26,112 nt of DNA from a virus, in the IMG/VR virus record IMGVR_UViG_3300048029_000389, positions 1 to 26,112 of that record; one strand, given 5' to 3'. The notes beneath the pieces are model-generated. The model did no database searches. It was not told the DNA's origin and saw nothing but the letters and a program-made list of their open reading frames with translations. Shown here one piece after another: positions 1-6,227 of the stretch (its first letter is position 1; the number at the start of each line of letters is the position of its first letter). Both the position numbers and the translations under genes were made by a program.

Positions 1-81
1 ACTAACTGCATCAACAAGATGCAAAACGCACAGCTTTCAATCAATGGGTTGCAAGCAAAACTCAGAGAAATGGGGGAGTAA
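1..81 (+). CDS. 3' end of an unidentified gene (partial)
   Basis: An open frame enters from the left edge and ends with TAA at 79-81, leaving about 26 residues rich in Gln, Asn and Ala and ending LREMGE. The stop codon shares its last base with the ATG at 81 (TAATG), the same coupling used throughout this genome, which supports its being a real upstream gene. Too little is visible for a family call; the tail would fit a small helical protein. Confidence 0.5.
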   Translation, partial: TNCINKMQNAQLSINGLQAKLREMGE

Positions 82-311
82 TGAAACCAAAAACAAAAAT
101 AATAGACAATAAAACTCCGTCCTTAAAAGAGATGCAAGAATACGTAGGTGGTTGGATAGAAGTCGTCTACTTAAAAAATGACGAGCAATTAGTTGTAAAT
201 GAAGAAGGATTATTAAAAGAACTTCCATATAACAAAGTAGCATCTAGCTATGCTAATAGAACAATAGTGGGTAATGCTATACTCTTAAGAAAAAATGCTA
301 TAATGTCATGA
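81..311 (+). CDS. DUF3846-like small phage protein
   Basis: This encodes 76 aa. Residues 18-70 show the pattern I associate with DUF3846: MQEYVGGWIEVV, then LVVNEEGLLKELPYN, then a closing IVGNAILL. The domain is common in phages and plasmids and its biochemical role is unknown. The start is preceded by a purine-rich GGGGGAG that can serve as a Shine-Dalgarno site and also overlaps the previous stop (TAATG). The stop overlaps the next ATG at 308 (ATGA). The family call comes from recalled sequence pattern, not from a search. Confidence 0.7.
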   Translation: MKPKTKIIDNKTPSLKEMQEYVGGWIEVVYLKNDEQLVVNEEGLLKELPYNKVASSYANRTIVGNAILLRKNAIMS

Positions 312-472
312 ACTTATTAGAAAAATGGGCAAAAGGCACTCTTCTATCAGATAGTCAAATTCTTGAAATACTGCAAGATTGGGGAGTCATATCAGATAAT
401 TGCTACAAATTAAGTCAAGTTGCTAATGATAAACAAGCCGTTGAGTTTTTAATAAAAAAGCTAGGATTATGA
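308..472 (+). CDS. 54-aa hypothetical protein
   Basis: This short frame begins with MNLLEKWAKG and ends with FLIKKLGL. It starts at an ATG that overlaps the stop of the gene before it (ATGA at 308-311), and its own stop overlaps the ATG of the gene after it (ATGA at 469-472). Tight coupling on both sides, with no other gene filling 312-468, is the main evidence that it is real. The predicted product is soluble and mostly helical, with two amphipathic segments (LSDSQILEILQDWG and DKQAVEFLIKKLG). No family is recognised. Confidence 0.6.
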   Translation: MNLLEKWAKGTLLSDSQILEILQDWGVISDNCYKLSQVANDKQAVEFLIKKLGL

Positions 473-885
473 AGTGTGAAATTATAAGCAAAAAACGACT
501 TGAAGAAGTAGAGGAAACTTCATTAATCCCATTTGAAGAATTTGAACAATGGGCAAAAAGTCAGTTAAATGAATTTCCATTTAAAAATTTAAACAAATAT
601 CAAAAGGCTTACACCCTTAAACGTCTTTATACAAAAAGATATATAGACAGAACGTGTGTCAGACAATCACAAGAGCCTGAGTTAAAAGGATTAAGAATAG
701 AGTTTTCAAACGATGCTGTATTTTATCCTGAGTCTCAAGCATTAGTAAGAAGTGGTTATAAACTATGGATTCACGATTTAGGAATTGCTGATTTTGCGTG
801 CTTCACATTCAAAGAAATTAAAATGATGATGAATTGCCTAAAAAAAGGTAAATGGGCAATTGAGCAATTTGAATATGAAACTTAA
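469..885 (+). CDS. hypothetical protein, 138 aa
   Basis: This is a charged soluble protein with no signal peptide or membrane segment. The N-terminal half is lysine- and glutamate-rich (FEEFEQWAKSQL, KYQKAYTLKRLYTKRYIDR) and probably helical. The C-terminal half (LRIEFSNDAVFYPESQALVRSGYKLWIHDLGIADFACFTF) reads like a small beta-rich domain. It is the last member of the overlapping chain that starts before position 81; a 51-nt gap containing a promoter follows. I do not recognise a family. Confidence 0.65.
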   Translation: MKCEIISKKRLEEVEETSLIPFEEFEQWAKSQLNEFPFKNLNKYQKAYTLKRLYTKRYIDRTCVRQSQEPELKGLRIEFSNDAVFYPESQALVRSGYKLWIHDLGIADFACFTFKEIKMMMNCLKKGKWAIEQFEYET

Positions 886-901
886 ATAAAATAAAAAAGT
901 A

Positions 902-930
902 TTGACATAAATAAAACCTTGTTTTAAGTT
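902..930 (+). promoter_or_regulatory. leaderless-type promoter for the 937 gene
   Basis: TTGACA lies at 902-907, followed by a 17-bp spacer and TAAGTT at 925-930. An A/T-rich UP-like tract precedes it. The predicted transcription start, about 7 nt past the -10 box, coincides with the A of the ATG at 937. The distance from the -35 box to the ATG is 35 nt, so the mRNA would have essentially no leader. Confidence 0.65.
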
Positions 931-936
931 GAGATT

Positions 937-1230
937 ATGACAACAACACAAATCAAAACTGCATTACTCTCTGTACTCGACACCCAACCAAGGGAAAAGG
1001 AAAAGCCTAGAATCGGATGGAAGATTTACAGAGCTAACAAAAATCGCCCTTATGTTGAGTCGGGACAAATGATTGATTGGTTCTACTCAACTGACAACAA
1101 TCCAATTGCGAAGGCGAAAAAAATCCTTAAAAACCATTTTGACTTTATGTACGGCAAATTCGTACTGATTGATGAGGAAAACGGAAATATAGTTAGTTTC
1201 TCGTACATTCCAAGCAGAAGGGAGTTTTGA
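937..1230 (+). CDS. hypothetical protein, 97 aa, probably from a leaderless mRNA
   Basis: The product begins MTTTQIKTALLSVLD and contains IGWKIYRANKNRPYVESG and GKFVLIDEENGNIVSFSYIP, suggesting a small alpha/beta soluble protein; no family is recognised. There is no Shine-Dalgarno sequence. The ATG is 35 nt downstream of the first base of a TTGACA box, and the coding region opens with a CA-rich stretch (ATGACAACAACACAAATC), which is known to enhance leaderless translation in E. coli. The gene ends just before the ATG at 1233, with a GGGAG site for the next gene inside its last codons. Confidence 0.65.
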   Translation: MTTTQIKTALLSVLDTQPREKEKPRIGWKIYRANKNRPYVESGQMIDWFYSTDNNPIAKAKKILKNHFDFMYGKFVLIDEENGNIVSFSYIPSRREF

Positions 1231-1232
1231 TC

Positions 1233-1475
1233 ATGAGCGATCAAATAATTCTCAAGTCTGTCGGTAGTTTTATGCAAGGCAGTATGGTTGGAGCTTTGAT
1301 GTCTAACGGACTTCCTGACTTAATGGAAGAATCCATACACTTTGAGGACTTAGATATTGAATGGATAGAGTCCTTGAGTGACGAAGATAGGAAAACGTTT
1401 GCACATCAAGTTAGCTATTTTGAAATTGAACTTACACAAGAACAAAAGAATAGTCTGTACGGAAAAAAAGGGTAA
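1233..1475 (+). CDS. hypothetical acidic protein, 80 aa
   Basis: I chose the ATG at 1233 (MSDQIILKSVGSFMQG) over the in-frame TTG at 1227 because GGGAG at 1220-1224 gives a normal 8-nt spacing to it. The protein has a small hydrophobic N-terminal part (SVGSFMQGSMVGALMSNGLPDLM) and a strongly acidic C-terminal part (EDLDIEWIESLSDEDRKTF). It follows the 937 gene after two bases and is probably cotranscribed with it. No family is recognised. Confidence 0.6.
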   Translation: MSDQIILKSVGSFMQGSMVGALMSNGLPDLMEESIHFEDLDIEWIESLSDEDRKTFAHQVSYFEIELTQEQKNSLYGKKG

Positions 1476-1509
1476 ACCAAAAAATACTGAAATATTTTTA
1501 AAAAAAGTA

Positions 1510-1538
1510 TTGACATAAAAGAAATTCTTCAGTAGATT
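1510..1538 (+). promoter_or_regulatory. leaderless-type promoter for the 1545 gene
   Basis: TTGACA at 1510-1515, a 17-bp spacer, then TAGATT at 1533-1538. An A/T-rich tract precedes it. The flanking GTATTGACATAAA is identical to the promoter at 902. The ATG at 1545 is exactly 35 nt from the start of the -35 box, so the predicted start of transcription is the start codon itself. Confidence 0.65.
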
Positions 1539-1544
1539 ACGAAC

Positions 1545-1685
1545 ATGAACAAAAAACAACCAAGACTCCAAAAAATCACATCCGCTTTAGCAAAAGCAAG
1601 AGTTCAAAAAAGTCAGACTTGGATATTATCAAAACTTAATGACATTTGGGATGCTGAAGCATTAAGAATTTGCAGAGCAAGCTAA
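1545..1685 (+). CDS. small basic protein, 46 aa
   Basis: The product starts MNKKQPRLQKITSALAKARV and ends EALRICRAS. It is basic and probably helical, but has no recognised fold. The evidence that it is a gene is its position: a TTGACA promoter is placed exactly for a leaderless start at this ATG, the first codons are A/C-rich (ATGAACAAAAAACAACC), and the TAA stop overlaps the next ATG (TAATGA at 1683-1688). Confidence 0.55.
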   Translation: MNKKQPRLQKITSALAKARVQKSQTWILSKLNDIWDAEALRICRAS

Positions 1686-1795
1686 TGAAAATCAAGGTTA
1701 GGATTCCATTTGTATTTTCCAAGGCTCGACCTCATAAGGATAAATCAAAATACAATCGTAAACATAAACATAAAGGACAACAACATGACAGATAA
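1685..1795 (+). CDS. very basic small protein, 36 aa
   Basis: This short frame encodes a peptide that begins MKIKVRIPFVFSKARP and then runs into a Lys/His/Arg-rich tail (NRKHKHKGQQHDR). Its start overlaps the stop of the preceding gene, and it in turn overlaps the start of the 30-aa membrane peptide at 1785. The basic tail could bind nucleic acid, but that is only inference from charge. It may be a chance ORF in an A-rich region. Confidence 0.35.
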   Translation: MKIKVRIPFVFSKARPHKDKSKYNRKHKHKGQQHDR

Positions 1796-1877
1796 AATAC
1801 TTAACAAAGAAAACATTATAATTCCTGCATTATTTGCATTGGGTTGGTTGGCAATCGTAGTGGACATGGTGCTATGA
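1785..1877 (+). CDS. 30-aa predicted single-pass membrane peptide
   Basis: The peptide has a short polar head (MTDKILNKEN) and one hydrophobic segment (IIIPALFALGWLAIVVDMVL), long enough to span a membrane once. It starts inside the end of the previous small ORF, and its TGA overlaps the ATG of the 391-aa gene at 1874 (ATGA), the coupling typical of this genome. Translation through it would deliver ribosomes to that gene. Function is unknown; a membrane anchor or regulator is possible. Confidence 0.45.
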   Translation: MTDKILNKENIIIPALFALGWLAIVVDMVL

Positions 1878-3049
1878 GCAAAACAGATAAAATATTAGCT
1901 TTGCACGAAAAAATAATTTCAAAAGCAAAGCGTACTTCTGATTGGTCAAAGCATTGTCCTAGAGAGTACAAAGTGCCAAAAGGATACTACAATCCTGCTT
2001 GGTATTCTACTCTTCAGTTAGCAACGTCAGGCGGAAAAATTGAAGGAATAGATAGTCCAAATTATAATTTTCAATCTGATATTTCTTACAAGGTTGGCGA
2101 AATGCTTTCTAGCTATATGTTTCCACATTACTTTCTAGACAAAGATTTGGTCAAACTTATGGGCATGACTCAAATGACTAATGAGGTAGATTTGGGTAAA
2201 ATAAAATATCCATTTGATTCTTGTTTGTTTACCTTGCCTATAAACATGATTCAAGATGTGTATTCAGATTTAGAAAGAGAAATTCCAAGGCATAAGCTAG
2301 GCGAGTCTTTTGGATACAATAAATGCTATCTTACTCAACTCGCATATGCACGATCTTTTGATGTGCAGACTATGACTCAAGAGTTGAATGCAAAAGCCAA
2401 AGGATTGCAGTCAACAGACGAACGCCATTATATGCCACAGATATCTAAATTATGGTCAGAGACATTAGCTCTAGAAGAAGATAAGCAAGAAAAAGCGCAA
2501 AGTTTGATAATCAAAGAAATTGAAAGAAAAATGGGAGAGCCATGCAGAATAGTGCCTAGTTTTTCTGTAGTAATGGCATATGATACAGGAGATATAGGCG
2601 TTACGTGCTATCCAATTGAGAAAGACAAAGGATTAGGCGAGATAGTAAAGTCTTATGATAATACTTTTTACTTTGAGAACGAAAAACTTAAAAACCTAGA
2701 TGACATTAAAGGCGTACGCAATGAAGTTAGTTCAATGCAAAACCTAACCAAGTTAGTCGTTACTTTAATTCTATATATGTCTTCTAAGGCTACAGAGTAC
2801 AAAACAGAATCAAAGAAAATTAAGTTTCAACATAAAGGAAAAACAATTTCTAATTTATACAATGCTAATTTCTTGGGAGCAAAATACAAAGGATATATAA
2901 GCAAACAAGAAAAACTAATGTCACATAAAAAGCAGAAAGCACATTGGAGAAGTGGCACATATCGCGTATATTGGACAGGTAAAGGAAGAAAAATACCCAT
3001 AAACAAATGGGTAATGCCTTATCCTGTAAACATTGAGCAAGTAGCATGA
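1874..3049 (+). CDS. hypothetical phage protein, 391 aa
   Basis: I place the start at the ATG at 1874 (MSKTDKILALHEKI) because it overlaps the preceding stop (ATGA); an upstream in-frame start at 1844 would lie inside the membrane-peptide gene. The protein is soluble and mostly helical. Its C-terminus is distinctive: after the basic segment SHKKQKAHWRSGTYRVYWTGKG comes KWVMPYPVN. A similar His/Arg/Trp-rich ending recurs in many phage and plasmid proteins of unknown function. No catalytic motif is visible. It ends in ATGA with a possible 51-aa ORF at 3046. Confidence 0.75.
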   Translation: MSKTDKILALHEKIISKAKRTSDWSKHCPREYKVPKGYYNPAWYSTLQLATSGGKIEGIDSPNYNFQSDISYKVGEMLSSYMFPHYFLDKDLVKLMGMTQMTNEVDLGKIKYPFDSCLFTLPINMIQDVYSDLEREIPRHKLGESFGYNKCYLTQLAYARSFDVQTMTQELNAKAKGLQSTDERHYMPQISKLWSETLALEEDKQEKAQSLIIKEIERKMGEPCRIVPSFSVVMAYDTGDIGVTCYPIEKDKGLGEIVKSYDNTFYFENEKLKNLDDIKGVRNEVSSMQNLTKLVVTLILYMSSKATEYKTESKKIKFQHKGKTISNLYNANFLGAKYKGYISKQEKLMSHKKQKAHWRSGTYRVYWTGKGRKIPINKWVMPYPVNIEQVA

Positions 3050-3201
3050 ATTATTGGCTTTTAAAAACTAAAGATATGTGGCTTTTATCTTCATCTAAAC
3101 AAGACAAGGAATATATGATTAAAAAGAAAAAAGTCTTGACACAAAGAAAAGAATATGTGGAAATAATTAAACCTTTTAACAACAATAATAAAAAAATATG
3201 A
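3046..3201 (+). CDS. possible 51-aa hypothetical protein
   Basis: The open frame begins MNYWLLKTKDMWLLSSSK and ends FNNNNKKI. It overlaps the preceding stop by ATGA at 3046-3049 and ends at TGA 3199-3201, overlapping the ATG of the OB-fold gene. Those junctions support a real coupled gene. Against it, the frame contains a TTGACA promoter element at 3136 and its 3' part is low-complexity A/T-rich DNA, so it may be a leader region that happens to be open. Confidence 0.35.
   Translation: MNYWLLKTKDMWLLSSSKQDKEYMIKKKKVLTQRKEYVEIIKPFNNNNKKI
3136..3164 (+). promoter_or_regulatory. probable promoter for the OB-fold gene
   Basis: TTGACA at 3136-3141 follows an A-rich tract. The -10 region is weak: 17 bp downstream reads GGAAAT, with A/T-rich alternatives just after. 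The predicted start near 3171 gives a leader of about 27 nt containing TTTTAACAACAATAATAAAA before the ATG at 3198. That segment resembles the leaders of the capsid gene and the 22296 gene. Confidence 0.45.
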
Positions 3202-3794
3202 ATAAAATATCACAACTACTAACTGCACCTGAGGGTTATGCTTGCACAGGACTTGAAGGCGAAGTATCTAAAATCTATAAACGAAGCGTTTTTTCAAATG
3301 CTAAAGGAGACAATAGCGTACAAAAAGTAATCGTAACAGATGCAAGCGGTTCATCTATAAGATGTGCCTTTTGGGGAAGAGATGAGTTTCCGTATGGTGA
3401 AGGAACTAAGATTTTAATTACACCAACATCGCAAGGCAAAGGATTAACTATCAAGGATAACGAATATCAAGGCAAAGTTACAAAAGAGCTTAATGTTGGT
3501 GACAAATGCGGAATTGTTCAGATTGATGAATATAGCGATCAAACTCAATCGCAAGAAAGTGCATCTGATGTAGTAACGACAGCAGACAACACAACTAATA
3601 ACAATGCATCCATGCTTCCTGTACCTTTAGTTCAGAATATTAATTTAATTGATTTGTGTATTCAAGGAGCTACAACACTAAGATCAAAATATCCAAACAT
3701 GACGGATGATCAGTTCCAAGCAATCACATCATCATTATTTATTGAATGCAATAGGCAAAATGTAGGAAAATCTATGCCCTCTCAGCTTTTATGA
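3198..3794 (+). CDS. OB-fold ssDNA-binding-like protein
   Basis: This encodes 198 aa. Residues about 16-95 read as an OB fold: GLEGEVSKIYKRSVF, VQKVIVTDASGSSIRCAFWGR, GTKILITPTSQGKGLTIKDNEYQGK. The alternation of hydrophobic strands and a conserved-looking FWG after the ligand-binding strand resembles RPA/SSB-type OB domains. A Ser/Thr/Asn/Gln-rich linker (about 110-138) separates it from a helical C-terminal part. The position at the head of the replication cluster suggests it coats single-stranded DNA, but SSB identity is an inference. It ends in ATGA with the next gene. Confidence 0.6.
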   Translation: MNKISQLLTAPEGYACTGLEGEVSKIYKRSVFSNAKGDNSVQKVIVTDASGSSIRCAFWGRDEFPYGEGTKILITPTSQGKGLTIKDNEYQGKVTKELNVGDKCGIVQIDEYSDQTQSQESASDVVTTADNTTNNNASMLPVPLVQNINLIDLCIQGATTLRSKYPNMTDDQFQAITSSLFIECNRQNVGKSMPSQLL

Positions 3795-4051
3795 GAGGTG
3801 CATCAACTTCCTTTGGTTACGAAGATGTTGCGCTTTTAGATATATACTTAAATGGAGGAAAATCATTTACTCCTTTTATATCTAAATCAATAGCAAAAAC
3901 ATTAAGAACAAAGGCATACAAAGCATTAGTCAAGGAGTATTCAGTTAATGAAAAAGTACATGAATTAGATGCAGAAATAGAAGTAGATTGTATTATTTGC
4001 TGTCTACTAATAGAAAAGATGGCAGAGCATATAGACTATATCAAAAATTGA
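3791..4051 (+). CDS. hypothetical protein, 86 aa
   Basis: This small soluble protein begins MRGASTSFGYEDVALLDIYLNGGKSF and ends EKMAEHIDYIKN. A central basic helix (SIAKTLRTKAYKALVKEY) is followed by an acidic one. Its ATG overlaps the stop of the OB-fold gene, so it is probably translated with it and may act in the same step. No family is recognised. Confidence 0.6.
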   Translation: MRGASTSFGYEDVALLDIYLNGGKSFTPFISKSIAKTLRTKAYKALVKEYSVNEKVHELDAEIEVDCIICCLLIEKMAEHIDYIKN

Positions 4052-4119
4052 GCTTACTTAGTTTTTTATGCTTCTGCATTGTTGCATTTGTATTTTGCGT
4101 ATGGCTTTACAATCCTTGA
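4048..4119 (+). CDS. possible 23-aa hydrophobic peptide
   Basis: A TTG at 4048 overlaps the preceding stop (TTGA) and opens a frame reading MSLLSFLCFCIVAFVFCVWL, ending YNP. Almost every residue is hydrophobic or Cys, so it would be a minimal membrane peptide. Its TGA lies inside the TTGACG promoter element of the next gene. The coupled start is the only other support. It could equally be T-rich promoter-upstream DNA that happens to be open. Confidence 0.25.
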   Translation: MSLLSFLCFCIVAFVFCVWLYNP

Positions 4120-4145
4120 CGCACACAATTTTGTTGTTCCATTAT
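4116..4145 (+). promoter_or_regulatory. leaderless-type promoter for the phosphoesterase gene
   Basis: TTGACG at 4116-4121 is followed by CATTAT at 4140-4145 with an 18-bp spacer. The ATG at 4151 is exactly 35 nt from the first base of the -35 box, predicting a leaderless transcript. The core CTTGACGCAC is shared with the capsid promoter at 18057. Confidence 0.55.
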
Positions 4146-4150
4146 AAGAA

Positions 4151-5065
4151 ATGGCAACAAAAAAACAAAACCCACCTTGGAAATTAACAAAAGTAAGTAG
4201 AAACGTTCATAAAGTCACATGGGACTTTAAAAGCGTTGACCAAAGTGGATGGGTTTTAATACGAAGTGATGCACATCATGACTCCAAGCATTGCAATAGA
4301 AAAATGGAGAAAAGGCATCTTGATTTAGCAGTAGAAAGAAATGCTATAATCTTAGATAACGGAGATTTATTCGATGCAATGCAAGGCAAGTTTGATAGAA
4401 GATCATCAAAAGAAGATTTATTGCCTGAGTATAAAAATGGTGACTATTTAGATAGTTTAGTAAATGAAGCAGTTAAATTTTACTCTCCTTATGCAAATCA
4501 CTTTGCTGTACTTGGTCAAGGAAATCACGAGACAGCAATCTTAAAGCATCATGAAACAAATTTAACAGATAGACTTAGAATAGGATTAAATCGTCATTTA
4601 AAAGACACAGGTAGTAAACATAGAGTTTATATGGGTGGCTATGGTGGATGGGTAGGACTTAAGGGAAAATATGCAGGTGCAGAAGATGCCAAGTGGCTAC
4701 ATTATTTTCATGGATCAGGAGGAGGTGGCCCTGTCACTAGAGGAGTAATTGGAACAAATAGAGAAGCGGTTTTTCATCCTGACCCATCTTTTTGTGTGTC
4801 AGGTCATACTCACGATCAATGGATTGTTCCAATTGTTAGAGACAGAATAAAACCAACAGGAACAATTTACCAAGATACTCAATATCATATTAAAATAGCA
4901 GGATACAAAGAGGAGTACGGAGATGGTTATGGTGGGTGGCATATCGAAAGAGGCGCCGCCCCAAAACCACAAGGTGCTTGTTGGATTAAAATTTCTTGGC
5001 ATGGTCACTCAGGCGACAAAGCAACAAGAGGTATTTATCCTGAAGTATATTTAAGTGATAGATGA
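4151..5065 (+). CDS. calcineurin-like metallophosphoesterase
   Basis: The 304-aa product carries the metallophosphoesterase signature in the expected order: SDAHHD near residue 39 (DxH), DNGDLFD near 70 (GDxxD), GQGNHE near 122 (GNHE), HGSGGG near 188 and SGHTHD near 217 (GHTH). These side chains hold the two metal ions in the family. Phage members near replication genes are usually assigned to DNA or nucleotide hydrolysis; the substrate cannot be read from sequence. There is no Shine-Dalgarno site. The gene opens with CA-rich codons (ATGGCAACAAAAAAACAAAA) behind a leaderless-type promoter, and ends in ATGA with the next gene. Confidence 0.85.
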   Translation: MATKKQNPPWKLTKVSRNVHKVTWDFKSVDQSGWVLIRSDAHHDSKHCNRKMEKRHLDLAVERNAIILDNGDLFDAMQGKFDRRSSKEDLLPEYKNGDYLDSLVNEAVKFYSPYANHFAVLGQGNHETAILKHHETNLTDRLRIGLNRHLKDTGSKHRVYMGGYGGWVGLKGKYAGAEDAKWLHYFHGSGGGGPVTRGVIGTNREAVFHPDPSFCVSGHTHDQWIVPIVRDRIKPTGTIYQDTQYHIKIAGYKEEYGDGYGGWHIERGAAPKPQGACWIKISWHGHSGDKATRGIYPEVYLSDR

Positions 5066-5313
5066 TCGACCCAAGTGGCGAAGAATGGAGCGTGGATAAA
5101 AAGTGTGACGCTCTAGAAATGGAACTTAGTAGAGTTCTTCATAACTTTATAGAAGAGTTTACAAATCTTGATGAAGAGCTTGAAAGTATTTCAATAAAAC
5201 CACAAGAAAATGTTCCTTATGTAGCGATCCTTGGAATACTAGATAAAATAAAACTTGATTTTTATATGGAAAATAAGCTAAATGAGGAAGGTCTTTTTGA
5301 GGAAGACCCATAA
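5062..5313 (+). CDS. hypothetical acidic protein, 83 aa
   Basis: This encodes a small acidic protein (KKCDALEMELSRVLHNFIEEF, NKLNEEGLFEEDP), probably two or three helices. It begins at an ATG overlapping the phosphoesterase stop (ATGA) and ends 23 nt before the replication initiator. Position suggests a replication accessory role, but no family is recognised. Confidence 0.6.
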   Translation: MIDPSGEEWSVDKKCDALEMELSRVLHNFIEEFTNLDEELESISIKPQENVPYVAILGILDKIKLDFYMENKLNEEGLFEEDP

Positions 5314-5336
5314 ACATAAAATAACATAACAATAAA

Positions 5337-6227
5337 ATGATAATAAAAGTAAAAGAAAAGATATTTGATCCATACGCTAGAATCCCAAATAGAATATTAA
5401 ATGATTCTAAATTAAGTTGGAAATCAAAAGGACTCTTGGCGTACTGCATGAGTAAACCTGAGAATTGGGAAATAAGAGTTGCAGACATAATTAACAAATC
5501 TACAGACGGAGAAAGTTCTGTAAGAAGTGCGTTAAAAGAATTAATGGAACTTGGATATTGCCAAGGAACGCAATTAAAGAATGAAGACGGATCAATAGGT
5601 GGATATCAATATGACTTTGCAGATTATCCATACTTTAGAAACCCACACGTGGAAAATCCACACGTGGAAAATCACTATCATAATAATAAAGATAAAATAA
5701 ATAATAATAATAAATTATTATTAGAAGATGTTCCTAAAGTTTTAGGTAAAAGACCAAAAAGCATACCTTTTGATGAAATTATAGCGATTCTAGAAAAGCA
5801 AAGACCTCAAAAGAAATTTATACGCAGAAATAAGTATGGTGCAGTTGAAAAAGCAATAAGTAAGTTTTACAGAGAGAACGATAAAGATACACAATGTTTT
5901 TATGATCTATGTGATAGATTAGAGGAAAGCGATTTTCTAATGGGACGAAATGGTCACAATCCTCCAATACAAATAAAAGACCCATCTTGGTCATGGATTT
6001 TTAAATTAGGGAACGATGGAGTAATGAATGCCTCAAAAATATTAGAAGGCAAATATTCAAATGATCGAATGGAGTTTGCATTACAAAAAGCCAAAAAAGA
6101 AGCATTAACAGAAGTTATAATTGTAGGCGGAGGTGGAAAACAAAAAGTAGACCTTACGGATTCAAAGTACAGAGTTGTAGGATTTGATGACGTGCAAAAT
6201 CTTAAAAAAGTAGTGGAGGTTCAGTAA
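5337..6227 (+). CDS. winged-helix replication initiator / helicase-loader-like protein
   Basis: This encodes 296 aa. Residues about 10-85 form a winged-helix domain of the phage replication-protein type: FDPYARIPNRILNDSKLSWKSKGLLAYC, then IRVADIINKSTDGESSVRSALKELMELGY as recognition helix region. A low-complexity Asn/Lys linker (about 100-130) follows, then a helical C-terminal domain ending near a Gly-rich IIVGGGGKQ. Lambda O and RepA/DnaD-like initiators share this winged-helix, linker, partner-binding layout. The linker DNA contains tandem 15-bp repeats and an A/T-rich tract that look like the origin. The primase-helicase gene follows with a TAATG overlap, as expected for its partner. The C-terminal domain is not recognised. 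Confidence 0.7.
   Translation: MIIKVKEKIFDPYARIPNRILNDSKLSWKSKGLLAYCMSKPENWEIRVADIINKSTDGESSVRSALKELMELGYCQGTQLKNEDGSIGGYQYDFADYPYFRNPHVENPHVENHYHNNKDKINNNNKLLLEDVPKVLGKRPKSIPFDEIIAILEKQRPQKKFIRRNKYGAVEKAISKFYRENDKDTQCFYDLCDRLEESDFLMGRNGHNPPIQIKDPSWSWIFKLGNDGVMNASKILEGKYSNDRMEFALQKAKKEALTEVIIVGGGGKQKVDLTDSKYRVVGFDDVQNLKKVVEVQ
5643..5672 (+). repeat. two tandem 15-bp iteron-like repeats
   Basis: The unit CCACACGTGGAAAAT occurs twice in perfect tandem (5643-5657 and 5658-5672). Each copy contains the palindrome CACGTG. The repeat is in frame and encodes PHVEN twice. It lies at the junction between the initiator's winged-helix region and its linker, directly before an A/T-rich tract. Confidence 0.85.
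5643..5730 (+). other. candidate phage replication origin inside the initiator gene
   Basis: The two 15-bp repeats are followed by about 50 bp that is almost entirely A and T (5676-5722, with runs of AATAATAAT and a TTATTATTA end), suitable as a DNA-unwinding element. The whole lies in the linker-coding part of a replication initiator gene. The arrangement matches lambdoid origins, where iterons and an A/T-rich tract sit inside gene O. Only two repeats are present, fewer than in lambda. Confidence 0.5.

Noticed and set aside
1138-1143. TTGACT inside the 937 gene
   Set aside because: It is within coding sequence, has no fitting -10 box, and no gene starts about 35 or 60-70 nt downstream.
1844-1873. 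Upstream start for the 391-aa protein
   Set aside because: It would extend the gene back into the membrane peptide; the ATG at 1874 overlaps that peptide's stop in the ATGA arrangement used throughout the window.
5290-5308. GGTCTT/AAGACC hairpin at the end of the 83-aa gene
   Set aside because: The stem is only 6 bp, lies inside coding sequence and has no U-tract, so it does not support a terminator call.
5159-5497. 112-aa minus-strand ORF
   Set aside because: It spans antisense of two coupled + strand genes and the gap between them; the hydrophobic composition comes from the complement of A-rich codons.
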